Assembly: GCF_000314735.2 (NCBI RefSeq)
Contig: NZ_KB375270.1
Span: forward strand, 1,054,001-1,118,000
Length of the DNA stretch: 64,000 nucleotides
Reading direction: 5' to 3'
From: Afipia felis ATCC 53690
Lineage (GTDB): Bacteria > Pseudomonadota > Alphaproteobacteria > Rhizobiales > Xanthobacteraceae
Shown: positions 45,739 through 55,801 of the stretch, one piece after another
Numbering within the stretch: position 1 is the first letter of the stretch
Layout: each line of letters opens with the position of its first letter
Position numbers and translations under genes: made by a program
The notes under the pieces: model-generated
What the model was told of the DNA's origin: nothing
Databases searched by the model: none
What the model saw: only the letters and a program-made list of their open reading frames with translations

Positions 45739-46589
45739 GCCAGATCGACGATCTGCCTCCGCTGCGCGAGGTCATCCGCAAATACGATCTCGCCCCGCGC
45801 AAGTCGCTCGGCCAGAATTTCCTGTTCGACCTCAACCTCACCGCGCGGATCGCGCGTGCCGCGGGGCCGCTCGACGACGCTACCGTTATCGAGATCGGTC
45901 CCGGCCCCGGCGGGCTGACACGGGCATTGCTCGCGACCGGCGCGAAGCGCGTGATCGCGGTCGAGCGCGACGACCGTGCCATTCCGGCGCTGGAGGAAAT
46001 CGCGCAGCATTACCCTAGCCGTCTCGAGATTGTGCATGACGACGCCATCGATTTTGACCCGACTGCGGTTCTCAATGGAGAGCGCGCCAAAATCGTCGCC
46101 AACCTGCCCTACAACATCGCGACCCTGTTGCTGACCGGCTGGCTCACCACTGAGCCCTGGCCGCCGTGGTTCGATATGATGGTGCTAATGTTCCAGCGCG
46201 AAGTGGCCGAACGTATTGTCGCGCAAGAGGACGACGACGCCTATGGCCGCCTCGGCGTGCTCGCCAACTGGCGCGCCGAAACGAAAATCCTGTTCGACAT
46301 CGCGCCTGGCGCATTCGTGCCGCCACCGAAGGTGACATCGTCCGTCGTGCGTCTTGTGCCGCGACAGGCTCCTGCCCCATGCCCGCGTCGCGCATTGGAA
46401 CAGGTCGCCGCCGCCGCTTTCAATCAGCGCCGCAAGATGCTGCGCCAGAGCTTGAAGCCGCTCGGCGTCGATCCGGCGCTGCTCACCGAAGCCGCCGGCG
46501 TCGATCCGACACGGCGCGCGGAGACGGTGCCGATCTCCGGATTCGTGGCGATGGCCAATCGCCTGTCCGAACTCAAGCAGTCTGGCTGA
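45735..46589 (+). CDS. rsmA: 16S rRNA (adenine1518-N6/adenine1519-N6)-dimethyltransferase
   Basis: A 284-residue KsgA/RsmA enzyme. The SAM-binding [15 protein letters not shown] and catalytic NLPYN in motif IV are present, preceded by the conserved [10 protein letters not shown]. It dimethylates the two adenines at the 3' end of 16S rRNA during 30S assembly. Last gene of the lptG-to-rsmA operon, by overlap with pdxA. Loss in other bacteria gives kasugamycin resistance. Confidence 0.96.
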   Translation: MSQIDDLPPLREVIRKYDLAPRKSLGQNFLFDLNLTARIARAAGPLDDATVIEIGPGPGGLTRALLATGAKRVIAVERDDRAIPALEEIAQHYPSRLEIVHDDAIDFDPTAVLNGERAKIVANLPYNIATLLLTGWLTTEPWPPWFDMMVLMFQREVAERIVAQEDDDAYGRLGVLANWRAETKILFDIAPGAFVPPPKVTSSVVRLVPRQAPAPCPRRALEQVAAAAFNQRRKMLRQSLKPLGVDPALLTEAAGVDPTRRAETVPISGFVAMANRLSELKQSG

Positions 46590-46598
46590 AGACGCATC

Positions 46599-47663
46599 AT
46601 GGCTTTGATGCATCGCCAATCGCTTGTTCAATTCGCAGCGCCGGTCTGCGAGACGGTTGCAGACGTGCCCACACCGCAAGGCGGCGAGGTGCTGCTACGC
46701 GTGGCGAAATGCGGCCTCTGTCATTCCGACCTGCATTTGCAGGACGGCTTCTTCGACGCGGGCGACAATCAGCGGATCGACATCACGCGTGGCATCAAGC
46801 TGCCCTTCACGCTCGGCCATGAAATCGTCGGCACCGTCGAGACGACCGGCCCCGATGCTCCGCGCGATATCGTTGGACAACAATGCGTCGTCTTTCCATG
46901 GATCGGCTGCGGCACCTGTCGCGACTGCATCAACGGCGACGAAAATCTCTGCGCTCGCAACCGCTATCTCGGCGTGGCGATCGACGGCGGCTTTGCAAGC
47001 CATGTCCTCGTGCCCGACAGCCGTTACCTTCTCCCTTATGAGCCGCTGCCGGCAGGCTTTGCTGCCGCGTTGATGTGTTCCGGTCTCACCGCCTATGGCG
47101 CGTTGAAGCGCGCTCTTGCGCATCCACGCCGTCGCAATCTCCTGCTGGTCGGCATGGGCGGCGTCGGGCTGATGGGACTCGCAATCGCACGCCCGATGGC
47201 TATCGACACTGTCGCCGTCGCTGATCTCAGCGAGGCCGCACGCGCCGCTGCGCTCGATGCAGGCGCCGCGACGGCTTACGATCCTGCGGCGCGGGAGACG
47301 GCCCGCCGCATGCTGAAAGACAGCGGTGGCGGTTTCGACGTCATCATCGACTTCGCGGGCAGCGAATCCTCGATGGCATTCGCGATGGGCGCGCTCGCGC
47401 GCGGCGGCAAGATCATCGTGTCTGGCCTGATGGGTGGTGCCTTCAACATGCCTGTGGTGAGCTGGGTTCACAGGCGCATGAGCATCGAAGGCTTCATGAC
47501 CGGCACGCTCAACGAAGCGCGCGAACTGCTCGACCTCGCCCGCACGAGCCGCATCGCGCCGGTACCGATGCATGAAGCGCCGATGCGCGACGCGGCGCAC
47601 TGGATGGAGCAATTGCGCAAGGGCGGCGTGACCGGACGGATCATCCTTACCAACGACGCGTGA
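46599..47663 (+). CDS. Zinc-dependent alcohol dehydrogenase family protein
   Basis: A 354-residue medium-chain dehydrogenase. Catalytic zinc ligands are C41 (GLCHSDLH) and H73-E74 (GHE). Structural zinc ligands are C104, C107, C110 and C118. The Rossmann motif is VGMGGVGLMG. The substrate is unknown, but the zinc set favours alcohol or aldehyde oxidation. It begins 10 bases after rsmA; cotranscription is possible but it is not a usual operon member. Confidence 0.93.
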   Translation: MALMHRQSLVQFAAPVCETVADVPTPQGGEVLLRVAKCGLCHSDLHLQDGFFDAGDNQRIDITRGIKLPFTLGHEIVGTVETTGPDAPRDIVGQQCVVFPWIGCGTCRDCINGDENLCARNRYLGVAIDGGFASHVLVPDSRYLLPYEPLPAGFAAALMCSGLTAYGALKRALAHPRRRNLLLVGMGGVGLMGLAIARPMAIDTVAVADLSEAARAAALDAGAATAYDPAARETARRMLKDSGGGFDVIIDFAGSESSMAFAMGALARGGKIIVSGLMGGAFNMPVVSWVHRRMSIEGFMTGTLNEARELLDLARTSRIAPVPMHEAPMRDAAHWMEQLRKGGVTGRIILTNDA

Positions 47664-47888
47664 AGCGGACGTCACGCATCTACAGTAAAACGCACGTCCC
47701 GCATCTCGCATGAACGGCTCAGCTGTGATCCGCCCGAGAAGCATGATCGAGAGCGTTCTGCGCAGGTTCCCAGCGCCCCAATTTCGTCCCGGGCGGTTCG
47801 CATTTGCGGCCCATTGCGGCCCTTCTCGTTGACGACGATCCCTTTAACGCATCTGCGCACGACGCCACGATCCGACGTGGGGGGAACC

Positions 47889-48935
47889 ATGACAAACCGG
47901 ACTTTCAAGCTCGCGGCAGCCGCCCTGAGCGTTTTCATCGGCGGCCTGACGCCGTCTCTCGCACAACAACCGCCGGCGGCTTCCACACCGCAGGCCGCTG
48001 CTACAGCCGACGCCTGTCAGGCGTCACCCAAAGGCGTCGCGCCGCAAGGCAAGCATTGGTACTACCACACGGACCGCAGCGCTGGCCGCAAGTGCTGGTA
48101 TCTCGGCGAGGTTGGAATGAAGACGACGACATCGGCCGCGGCAAAACACAAACCTGCACCGCCTGCCGAGGCCGACGCCGCGCCGTCGCCACAACAGAAC
48201 GCCTCTGACACGCCGACCAGAACTGAACCGGCCGCAAAGGGTACGCCTCTGGCCGCGTCCGCTACGGAGACCGCAACTGATCCGGGAGCGGAGAGCAACA
48301 CGACAGCACAGCCGGCACCCGACGCCATCGCCGCTGTGCCTGCCGCAACGCCGCTGCTCACTGAACGCTGGCCTGCCGCCGATGCCTTCCGTCCGAGCCA
48401 GACAACCACAGGTCAGTCGACGCCGCTTGCGAACGCACAGCCTGCGACGTCCGAAACGCCAGCAGCCGCACCCACACCGTCGGAAGCAACTCCGGGAGCA
48501 GCGACGCCAGCAAACACCCCGGCGGCCAGCCAGCCAGCTGACCTCACGCCTTGGCGCGTGATCTTCGGCGTCTCGTTTCTCGTCCTGGCGCTGATCGCGA
48601 TCCTTGCGCTCGTCACCTTCCGATATTTCTGGCGCACAGACGACAAAGCCCGCAATGTCCCCGGGCGGCTTCGCAACATCTGGGGCGATGACAAAGACGA
48701 GACGGCAGCCGCGCCGTCCTACGCAGAAATGATAGCGCCATCCCGTCGAACACCTGCGCGCACACCACAGGATCTCGACGAAATCGAACAACTCCTGCGT
48801 CGCGCCGCGCGCGAGCCAAATCCGGAAAACGTTATTTCTCTAGCTGATCCTGCAACCCGCGCACGAACGCCGATAGCCCCGTCTGCCGCTCGCGCTTCAG
48901 CCGTTCGGCACGCAGGATCGTTTCGACCTCGCTGA
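47889..48935 (+). CDS. Secreted/membrane protein with KHWYYHTDR motif, unknown function
   Basis: 348 residues from ATG 47889. A signal peptide ends SLAQQ near residue 26. A short conserved-looking unit follows with C43 and C69 around GKHWYYHTDRSAGRKCWYLGE. Then come ~140 residues of Ala/Thr/Pro/Glu-rich linker, one membrane helix (223-247) and a basic cytoplasmic tail. The two Cys may pair in the periplasm. The 3' end overlaps convergent gmk by 104 bases. I know no function; domain names are not claimed. Confidence 0.75.
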   Translation: MTNRTFKLAAAALSVFIGGLTPSLAQQPPAASTPQAAATADACQASPKGVAPQGKHWYYHTDRSAGRKCWYLGEVGMKTTTSAAAKHKPAPPAEADAAPSPQQNASDTPTRTEPAAKGTPLAASATETATDPGAESNTTAQPAPDAIAAVPAATPLLTERWPAADAFRPSQTTTGQSTPLANAQPATSETPAAAPTPSEATPGAATPANTPAASQPADLTPWRVIFGVSFLVLALIAILALVTFRYFWRTDDKARNVPGRLRNIWGDDKDETAAAPSYAEMIAPSRRTPARTPQDLDEIEQLLRRAAREPNPENVISLADPATRARTPIAPSAARASAVRHAGSFRPR

Positions 48936-49482
48936 ATGCCTGATCAAGTTCGTTGTTGAGCACGACGTAGTCGTATTCGGCCCAATGACTGAGCTCGTGA
49001 GCCGCGCGGTCCATGCGGCCACGGATTACCTCGTGAGTATCCTGCGCACGGGTGTGGAGTCGTTTTTCCAGATCCTGCGCCGACGGCGGCAGGATAAACA
49101 CGCTGACCACGTCCGCCCGCGCCTTCTCGCGCAATTGCTGCGTACCTTGCCAGTCAATGTCGAACAGCACATCCTCACCGGCGGCCAGCGCCTTCTCCAC
49201 CGCATGGCGCGGCGTGCCGTAATGATTGTCGAACACAGGCGCATGTTCGAGCAATTCGTCGGCACGCACCATCTGATCGAAGCGCGCCTTGTCGATGAAA
49301 TAATAATGCTCGCCCTCGACCTCGCCCGGCCGCTTCGCGCGCGTGGTCACTGACACCGACATCCGCAGGCCCGGCGTCTTTTCAATCAGCATGCGCGACA
49401 GCGTGGACTTGCCCGCACCGGACGGTGACGACAACACGAACATCAGGCCACGCCGCTCTCCGGCGAGCGCATTGCGAACCAT
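48832..49482 (-). CDS. gmk: Guanylate kinase
   Basis: A 216-residue P-loop kinase from ATG 49482, where GGAG is well spaced. A GTG at 49491 overlapping the yicC stop is the alternative. The P-loop is SSPSGAGKST (18-27), and GEHYYFIDKARFDQM with DIDWQGTQQL follow. It makes GDP from GMP. It is cotranscribed with yicC and mltG. Its 3' end overlaps the convergent membrane-protein gene by 104 bases. Confidence 0.96.
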   Translation of the reverse strand: MVRNALAGERRGLMFVLSSPSGAGKSTLSRMLIEKTPGLRMSVSVTTRAKRPGEVEGEHYYFIDKARFDQMVRADELLEHAPVFDNHYGTPRHAVEKALAAGEDVLFDIDWQGTQQLREKARADVVSVFILPPSAQDLEKRLHTRAQDTHEVIRGRMDRAAHELSHWAEYDYVVLNNELDQAFSEVETILRAERLKRERQTGLSAFVRGLQDQLEK

Positions 49483-49487
49483 CGCCT

Positions 49488-50375
49488 TCACTCCAGATTC
49501 TGAACCTGTTCGCGGAACTGCTCGACGATGTTCTTCATCTCGAGGCCGATATTGGTCAATTCAATATCGTTCGACTTCGAACAGGTGGTGTTCACTTCCC
49601 GGTTGAACTCCTGCGACAGGAAATCGAGTCGCCGACCGACCGGGCCGCCCTTCGACAACAGTTCGCGCGCCTGCGCGACATGAGATCCGATCCTGTCGAG
49701 TTCTTCGCGGATGTCGGCCTTGGTCGCGATCAGCAGCGCCTCCTGAGAAAGCCGGTCGGAATCGAAACGATCCGATGCATCGAGCAGCGTTGCGATTTGC
49801 TCGGCGAGGCGCGCCTTGATCGCTTCGGGCTTGCGACCCGGCGCGGCTTCGGCTTTTGCCGCAAGAATCTCAATGTCATTGACGCGCTGGGAGAGAATTT
49901 CGCCGAGCGAGGCGCCTTCGCGCACGCGCATTTCGACAAGACCCTGCAACGCCGTTTCGAACGCAGCTCCCGCGGCAGCCTTCGCGGCGGCAATTTCGCT
50001 CTCGTCGCTTTCCGGCTCGACGATATCGATCACACCCTTCACCGCGAGCAGGCCATCAACAGTCGGCGGCATCGCGCCCGCTTTCAGCGCGAGTTCGCGG
50101 GCGACCTCGAGCACCGAAGCGAGAATGTCCTCGTTGATCCGCGCGACCGATGCAGATCCTGCACGCTTGACGGAGAGATTGGCGTAGACTGTGCCGCGCG
50201 ACAAAGCCTCTCCGGCCCGCTTGCGCACGATGCTTTCCAGATCGTCCCACCCCTGCGGCAAGCGCACCCGCAGATCCAGACCCTTGGCGTTGACCGACTT
50301 CAATTCCCATTCGAACGTATAAAGTCCGCTGGTGCCGTGGCTTCGCGAAAAGCCGGTCATGCTCGACAACGCCAT
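49488..50375 (-). CDS. yicC: YicC family endoribonuclease
   Basis: A 295-residue protein with the YicC N-terminus (LSSMTGFSRSHG) and C-terminal RLDFLSQEFNREVNTTCSKSNDIELTN...VEQFREQVQNLE. E. coli YicC has been described as an RNase that acts on the small RNA RyhB; the role here is unknown. Usually next to gmk, as here. Confidence 0.95.
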   Translation of the reverse strand: MALSSMTGFSRSHGTSGLYTFEWELKSVNAKGLDLRVRLPQGWDDLESIVRKRAGEALSRGTVYANLSVKRAGSASVARINEDILASVLEVARELALKAGAMPPTVDGLLAVKGVIDIVEPESDESEIAAAKAAAGAAFETALQGLVEMRVREGASLGEILSQRVNDIEILAAKAEAAPGRKPEAIKARLAEQIATLLDASDRFDSDRLSQEALLIATKADIREELDRIGSHVAQARELLSKGGPVGRRLDFLSQEFNREVNTTCSKSNDIELTNIGLEMKNIVEQFREQVQNLE

Positions 50376-50495
50376 TGTCGAAAAACTCCGTTCAGATCAG
50401 GTGGATTCGTTGGGCGTGAACCGCCGCGACCATACCCTGAATTGGGTCATGGTGCAGACCGTTTTGACGCCCATCCCTTGAGATTTTTCGGGAAT

Positions 50496-51854
50496 TTAGC
50501 GCGTGGCGGAAGGCGCGTCCGCCGCGGCGTGGGCTGACGGCGGAGCCGGCTTGGTATGAGATGCAGGCTTGCGGCCCTGCGGCATCGCCGAGATCACACC
50601 CGCCCATGCATCGTTCGCCTTGGGCGCAGCCGACTGCTTGCCGTGAGACGCTTTCGGTGAGGCCTTCGGCGTAGCACGCTTGGCGGGCGCCGCCGGCTGC
50701 GCGGCAGGAGGCTCAGCGGTTGCGCCTGACGGGACCGCGACCGGAGGCGGTACGTCGTCCGGTTCAGCCGCGTCGTTCTGCTGCCGCTCGATCGAGCGCA
50801 GTTTCGCAACCGCCTTCTGATGCTCGTTGTAGCTCTCGGTGAACGTATGCCCGCCGGTACCGTCAGCGACGAAATAGAGATCACGCGTGCGTGCGGGGTT
50901 CGCGGTCGCCTCCAGCGAGGCGCGGCCCGGATTGGCGATCGGTCCCGGCGGCAGTCCTTCGATGACGTAGGTGTTGTACGGCGTCGGCTGCTGGATTTCG
51001 CTGCGCTTGATCGGTCGTCCGAGCGTGCCCTTGCCACCGACAAGGCCGTAGATGATCGTCGGGTCGGACTGCAGCTTGATCTTCTGGCGCAGCCGGTTGA
51101 CGAATACTGAGGCGACGCGACTGCGCTCGTCGGCGCGGCCGGTTTCCTTCTCAACGATAGAAGCCAGCGTCACGAGTTGTTCCGGCGAGCGCAGCGGCAG
51201 ATCGGGATTGCGATGCTCCCATACCTCCCCGAGCAGCCGCTTCTGCGCCTGCTGCATGCGCTGGATCACCTGCTCGCGCTGCGTGCCGCGCGGAAACTTG
51301 TAGGTGTCCGGCAGCAACGTACCTTCGCGCGGCACCTCGCGCAGCGAGCCCGTGAAGATGTCGTTGTCCTGCAGCCGCTGAACGATCTGCTCCGACGTCA
51401 GCCCTTCCGGAATGGTGAAGGCATGCTGCACCACCTTGCCCTCGACAATGGTGTCGATGACGTCGGACAGACTCGCGTTTTTCCGAAACAGGAATTCACC
51501 CGACTTCAGCGAGGTGCGCGCGTTGAGTGCCAGCACACCGCCGATGAAGCTCCACCGGTCCGCCTTGGTGACGCCCTCGCGCAGCAGAAGATCGCCGATA
51601 TCGGTCATACCCGCGCGCGGCGGAATATTGACGACCTTGTCCTCGGTCAACGGCCCTTTCGCCGACAGCATCTGCTTGCCGTAGACGTAGAGCCCGCCTG
51701 CGCCGAGAATCAGCACCAGTAGGATTGTGATGATGGCGTTGCCTGCGACCACGAGCGGATTGCGCGCACTGTCGGAGCGCTTCGGAGGCGGAACCTGCTG
51801 CGGCTCAAGTGCCGCACGCGGACTGCGCGGTTCGATGGGTGGCCTTTGACTCAT
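50496..51854 (-). CDS. mltG: Endolytic murein transglycosylase MltG
   Basis: A 452-residue protein from ATG 51854. It has a Pro-rich cytoplasmic N-terminus, a membrane helix at about 38-58, a LysM-like part, and the YceG catalytic region. The active-site Glu is in ASIVEKETG (235-237). It cleaves nascent glycan strands at the inner membrane and may set their length. The C-terminal ~100 residues are a Pro/Ala/Lys tail not needed for the fold. Cotranscribed direction: fabF, mltG, yicC, gmk. Confidence 0.94.
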   Translation of the reverse strand: MSQRPPIEPRSPRAALEPQQVPPPKRSDSARNPLVVAGNAIITILLVLILGAGGLYVYGKQMLSAKGPLTEDKVVNIPPRAGMTDIGDLLLREGVTKADRWSFIGGVLALNARTSLKSGEFLFRKNASLSDVIDTIVEGKVVQHAFTIPEGLTSEQIVQRLQDNDIFTGSLREVPREGTLLPDTYKFPRGTQREQVIQRMQQAQKRLLGEVWEHRNPDLPLRSPEQLVTLASIVEKETGRADERSRVASVFVNRLRQKIKLQSDPTIIYGLVGGKGTLGRPIKRSEIQQPTPYNTYVIEGLPPGPIANPGRASLEATANPARTRDLYFVADGTGGHTFTESYNEHQKAVAKLRSIERQQNDAAEPDDVPPPVAVPSGATAEPPAAQPAAPAKRATPKASPKASHGKQSAAPKANDAWAGVISAMPQGRKPASHTKPAPPSAHAAADAPSATR

Positions 51855-51945
51855 GTCCGAAATCCGAATCCGTTCTGGCCCGATCTCTCGCACAGACTTG
51901 GGCTCGCAATATGACCGAAACTTCCCCGGCGGTGAAGCCGAGGGA

Positions 51946-53211
51946 TCAGTTCACGACCCGTTTCATGATCAACGATGCATTGGTACCGCCAAAGCCGAAC
52001 GAGTTCGACAAGACGACATTGATCTCGCGCGACTTGGCCTTGTGCGGCACAAGATCGATGGCCGTCTCGATCGACGGATTGTCCAGATTCAGCGTCGGAG
52101 GCGCGATACTGTCGCGCAGCGCCAGCACGCAGAAGATCGCCTCCACCGCTCCCGCGGCCCCGAGCAGATGACCGATCGAGGATTTGGTCGACGACATCGA
52201 CACCTTCGAAGCCGTATTGCCGAGCAACTTCTGCACCGCCCCCAGTTCGATCTCGTCCCCGAGCGGCGTCGAGGTGCCGTGGGAGTTGATGTAGTCGATA
52301 TCGGAGGCCAGGAGGCCCGCGCGCTTCATCGCCGCACTCATGCAGCGATAGGCGCCGTCGCCGTCGGAAGCCGGTGCGGTGATATGATAGGCATCGCCGG
52401 ACAGACCATAGCCGACGATTTCGGCGTAGATTTTCGCGCCGCGCTTCTTGGCGTGCTCGTATTCCTCGAGCACGACAATGCCCGCGCCCTCGCCCATCAC
52501 GAACCCGTCGCGATCGACATCATAGGGGCGCGACGCGGCGGTCGGCTTGTCGTTGAATTTCGTAGACATCGCGCGCAGCGCGCAGAAGCCCGCCATCGCC
52601 AGACGATTGACCGGCGATTCCGCACCGCCCGCGACCATTACATCGGCATCGCCGAGCGCGATCAGGCGTGACGCATCGCCGATCGCGTGCGCGCCGGTCG
52701 AACAAGCAGTGACGACCGAATGGTTCGGTCCCTTGAGGCCGTGCTGGATTGAGACGTAACCGGACGCCAGATTGATAAGGCGTCCCGGAATGAAGAAGGG
52801 CGAGACCTTACGCGGGCCGCGCTCGTGCAGCAGCACTGCCGTCTCGCCGATACCCTCGATGCCGCCGATGCCGGAGCCGATCAGCGTGCCGGTCGCGCAG
52901 CGTTCTTCTTCGGTGGACGGATGCCAGCCGGCATCGTTGAGTGCCTCGGATGCGGCCGCCATCGCGAAGACGATGAAGTCGTCGACCTTGCGCTGCTCCT
53001 TCGGCTCCATCCACAGATCGGGATTGAAGGTGCCGTTGGTGCCGTCGCCGCGCGGCACGATGCAGGCAATCTGACTAGTCAGGTCGGACACATCGAAATG
53101 CTCGATCTTCCGTGCGCCGCTTTCGCCGTTGAGGATACGTTTCCAGGTCGGCTCCACGCCGCCGCCCAGCGGCGAAACCATGCCGAGGCCGGTGACGACC
53201 ACTCGCCTCAT
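51946..53211 (-). CDS. fabF: 3-oxoacyl-ACP synthase II
   Basis: A 421-residue condensing enzyme from ATG 53211. Catalytic Cys is C170 in VVTACSTGAH; the two His lie in NSHGTSTPLGD and SSIGHLLGAAG. It extends acyl-ACP by two carbons with malonyl-ACP and controls unsaturated chain length with temperature in E. coli. It follows acpP by 84 bases in the fatty-acid cluster. Confidence 0.96.
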   Translation of the reverse strand: MRRVVVTGLGMVSPLGGGVEPTWKRILNGESGARKIEHFDVSDLTSQIACIVPRGDGTNGTFNPDLWMEPKEQRKVDDFIVFAMAAASEALNDAGWHPSTEEERCATGTLIGSGIGGIEGIGETAVLLHERGPRKVSPFFIPGRLINLASGYVSIQHGLKGPNHSVVTACSTGAHAIGDASRLIALGDADVMVAGGAESPVNRLAMAGFCALRAMSTKFNDKPTAASRPYDVDRDGFVMGEGAGIVVLEEYEHAKKRGAKIYAEIVGYGLSGDAYHITAPASDGDGAYRCMSAAMKRAGLLASDIDYINSHGTSTPLGDEIELGAVQKLLGNTASKVSMSSTKSSIGHLLGAAGAVEAIFCVLALRDSIAPPTLNLDNPSIETAIDLVPHKAKSREINVVLSNSFGFGGTNASLIMKRVVN

Positions 53212-53295
53212 GTCAGATGCTCCGATGTGCCAAACAGAAAGACGGCGGGCCGTTGCGCACAACAACCCGCCGACATCAGCTACCGCAGAAGGAGC

Positions 53296-53535
53296 TTAGC
53301 TCTTCGCGTTCTTTTCAAGGAACTTGGTGGCGTCGCCAACCGTGAGGATGGTCTCCGCCGCGTCGTCCGGAATCTCGCAACCGAATTCTTCTTCGAAAGC
53401 CATCACCAGTTCGACCGTGTCGAGGCTGTCGGCGCCGAGATCGTCGATGAAGCTCGCCGAGTCCACCACTTTCTCCGGTTCGACACCGAGGTGCTCCACA
53501 ACGATCTTCTTCACGCGCTCGCCAATCTCACTCAT
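53296..53535 (-). CDS. acpP: Acyl carrier protein
   Basis: A 79-residue acidic four-helix protein from ATG 53535 ([10 protein letters not shown]). The 4'-phosphopantetheine attachment Ser is S37 in [10 protein letters not shown]. It carries growing chains for fatty-acid, lipid A and other syntheses. It has its own 396-base upstream gap, so it probably has its own strong promoter despite sitting between fabG and fabF. Confidence 0.97.
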   Translation of the reverse strand: MSEIGERVKKIVVEHLGVEPEKVVDSASFIDDLGADSLDTVELVMAFEEEFGCEIPDDAAETILTVGDATKFLEKNAKS

Positions 53536-53931
53536 CGTTTTCAACCTCGTGTTTGCTTCGTTTAACCCGATCGTAAAACGATACGAGCCGGTGTTGACCT
53601 TCTAAAACTCTATGCCGTCCGCCCAGTTCGATCCACGTACCCGCAGACCGTCAGTCCCCTGCGAACCTCAACAGATGGCGCTCCGGGAATATACAGGGTT
53701 TTGATTTCCTGCAACGACGTTCTTCCCTTGCGCGCCCGCTCCAAAACAGTAAGCCGTTTTGCAGCGAATCCCCGCCCCGATCCTGAAGTCTGCCCGGTCG
53801 AAAATTTTCCCCCATGCGACCGGAAATCGCGCAACGAGATGACCTTCGAATAGCACAGGTCGGGGGTCTTGGCCAAGCCGGGAGCTCGCGCCAAACCGTC
53901 ACAAAACGGCTTTAAGCACTCCCTAAGGCAC
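53536..53931. other. 396-bp fabG-acpP spacer
   Basis: No gene is supported. A minus-strand ORF at 53610-53894 has no family features. The spacer contains atcgt-aaa-acgat (53569-53581), a short inverted repeat in the acpP leader. A TTGCAG...TATATT pair near 53698-53729 on the minus strand has only 15-base spacing. The acpP promoter should lie here. Confidence 0.5.
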
Positions 53932-54669
53932 TCAAATCATTGCCATTCCACCATTGACGTGGATAGTCTGGCCGGTGACGTAGGCCGCCTCGTTGGAGGC
54001 CAGATAGACGGCTGCGGCCGCGATGTCGTCGGGCGAACCGAGCCGTCCCGCCGGAACCTTGGCGAGGATGCCTTCCTTCTGCTTGTCGTTGAGCGCATCC
54101 GTCATCGCAGTCGCAATAAAACCGGGTGCGATGCAGTTCGCCGTCACGTTGCGCCGTGCATATTCCTGGGCAATCGACTTCATCATGCCGATCAAGCCAG
54201 CTTTCGATGACACGTAATTGACCTGCCCCGCATTGCCGGTGACACCGACCACGGAGGTGATGCCGATGATGCGGCCGAAGCGCTTGCGCATCATCAATTT
54301 GGTCGCCGCACGCGCCAGACGAAACGTCGCAGTGAGATTGACGTCGATCACCTGATCCCAGTCCTCATCGCGTAACTGCACGAACAGGTTGTCCTTGGTG
54401 ATGCCCGCGTTGGCGACCAGGATATCGAGTTGCCCCATAGCTTTCTCGGACGCAGGCACCAGTGCCTCGACCTCATCCTTGTCGGACAGATTGCACGGCA
54501 GGACGTGAACACGCTCCTTCAATTCACCGGCAAGCGCATCGAGCACTTCGCGCCGGGTACCCGAGATCGCGACCGTTGCACCCTGCTTGTGCAGCGCCTT
54601 GGCAATTGCGTTTCCGATGCCGCCGGTCGCGCCGGTGACGAGCGCGGTCTTGCCTGTCAAATCGAACAT
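53932..54669 (-). CDS. fabG: 3-oxoacyl-ACP reductase
   Basis: A 245-residue SDR from ATG 54669. Motifs are TGATGGIG (12-19), NAG (87-89), S139, Y152 and K156. The cluster context (fabD upstream, acpP downstream) identifies it as FabG. It reduces 3-oxoacyl-ACP with NADPH. It is 17 bases after fabD on the same strand. Confidence 0.96.
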   Translation of the reverse strand: MFDLTGKTALVTGATGGIGNAIAKALHKQGATVAISGTRREVLDALAGELKERVHVLPCNLSDKDEVEALVPASEKAMGQLDILVANAGITKDNLFVQLRDEDWDQVIDVNLTATFRLARAATKLMMRKRFGRIIGITSVVGVTGNAGQVNYVSSKAGLIGMMKSIAQEYARRNVTANCIAPGFIATAMTDALNDKQKEGILAKVPAGRLGSPDDIAAAAVYLASNEAAYVTGQTIHVNGGMAMI

Positions 54670-54686
54670 TCGAATTCTCCCTGAAA

Positions 54687-55643
54687 TCACCCTCGCGCAG
54701 CGGCGATCGCATCCTTCGCGGCAGCAATGTCGCCGGGACCGCCGACCGCCACGCCGACGGCACCGTCTGCAATGCGCTTCACGAGGCCCGTAAGCACCTT
54801 GCCGGAACCGATCTCGAGAAAATGCGTGACGCCATGAGCAGCCATATAAGCCACGCTTTCGCGCCAGCGCACCGTGCCGGTGACCTGCTCCACCAGCCGC
54901 TTCCGGATTTCATCCGGATCGGTGATCGGCGCGGCCAGCACGTTGGAGACGACCGGCACCACCGGCTTGTTGACCGTAACCTTCGCAAGCGCTTCGGCCA
55001 TCGCGTCGGCCGCCGGCTGCATCAGGCGGCAATGGAACGGCGCGGACACCTGCAACAGCATGGCGCGCTTGGCACCCTTCGCCTTAGCGATTTCCACCGC
55101 GCGCTCGACCGCAGCCTTATCGCCCGACACCACGACCTGACCGCCGCCATTGTCGTTGGCGGCCTGACAGACCTGCCCCTGCGCGGCTTCGTTCGCCACC
55201 GCCACAGCGGTCTCGTAATCAAGCCCGAGCAACGCCGCCATCGCGCCGACGCCGACCGGCGTCGCCTTCTGCATCGCGGTGCCGCGAATCCGCAACAGCC
55301 GCGCCGTATCCGCAATCGAGAGGCTCCCCGCCGCCGCCAGCGCCGAATACTCGCCCAGCGAATGGCCAGCAACGAACGCAGCATCACGCGCGAGATCGAT
55401 GCCTGCCTCCGTCTCCAGCACCCGCAGGGTCGCCAGCGACATCGCCATCAACGCGGGCTGGGTGTTCTCGGTGAGCTGGAGCGCCTCCGCGGGGCCCTCC
55501 CAGATGACGGTGCTGAGTTTTTCGCCAAGTGCCGAATCGACCTCGTCGAACACCGCGCGCGCGGCCGGGAAAGCTTCGGCGAGCGCTTTGCCCATGCCGA
55601 CGGCCTGTGAACCCTGTCCCGGAAATGTAAATGCTGCCGTCAT
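54687..55643 (-). CDS. fabD: Malonyl-CoA:ACP transacylase
   Basis: A 318-residue enzyme from ATG 55643 (MTAAFTFPGQGSQ). The nucleophile is S95 in VAGHSLGEYS, and the GQGSQ oxyanion element is present. It loads malonyl onto ACP. First gene of the fatty-acid cluster. The longer frame to 55784 adds a non-conserved leader and is not used. Confidence 0.96.
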   Translation of the reverse strand: MTAAFTFPGQGSQAVGMGKALAEAFPAARAVFDEVDSALGEKLSTVIWEGPAEALQLTENTQPALMAMSLATLRVLETEAGIDLARDAAFVAGHSLGEYSALAAAGSLSIADTARLLRIRGTAMQKATPVGVGAMAALLGLDYETAVAVANEAAQGQVCQAANDNGGGQVVVSGDKAAVERAVEIAKAKGAKRAMLLQVSAPFHCRLMQPAADAMAEALAKVTVNKPVVPVVSNVLAAPITDPDEIRKRLVEQVTGTVRWRESVAYMAAHGVTHFLEIGSGKVLTGLVKRIADGAVGVAVGGPGDIAAAKDAIAAARG

Positions 55644-55801
55644 GAATGGCCTCCCCAAGTCGGGTGGTAAGACACCGCCAAGCCATAAGATGTCAAGCTG
55701 ACGACACGGAACGGCTGACAAATCCCCGTTTTTGGGGTCCGTTTCTGTCAAAGAAGCCCTTAAATGCCTCGATTTTCGAGCCAAAACCGGCTCAAATCAC
55801 C

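Noticed and set aside
53610..53894. 94-residue ORF between fabG and acpP
   Set aside because: No family features and competing open frames of similar length on the same strand. Better explained as spacer and acpP leader.
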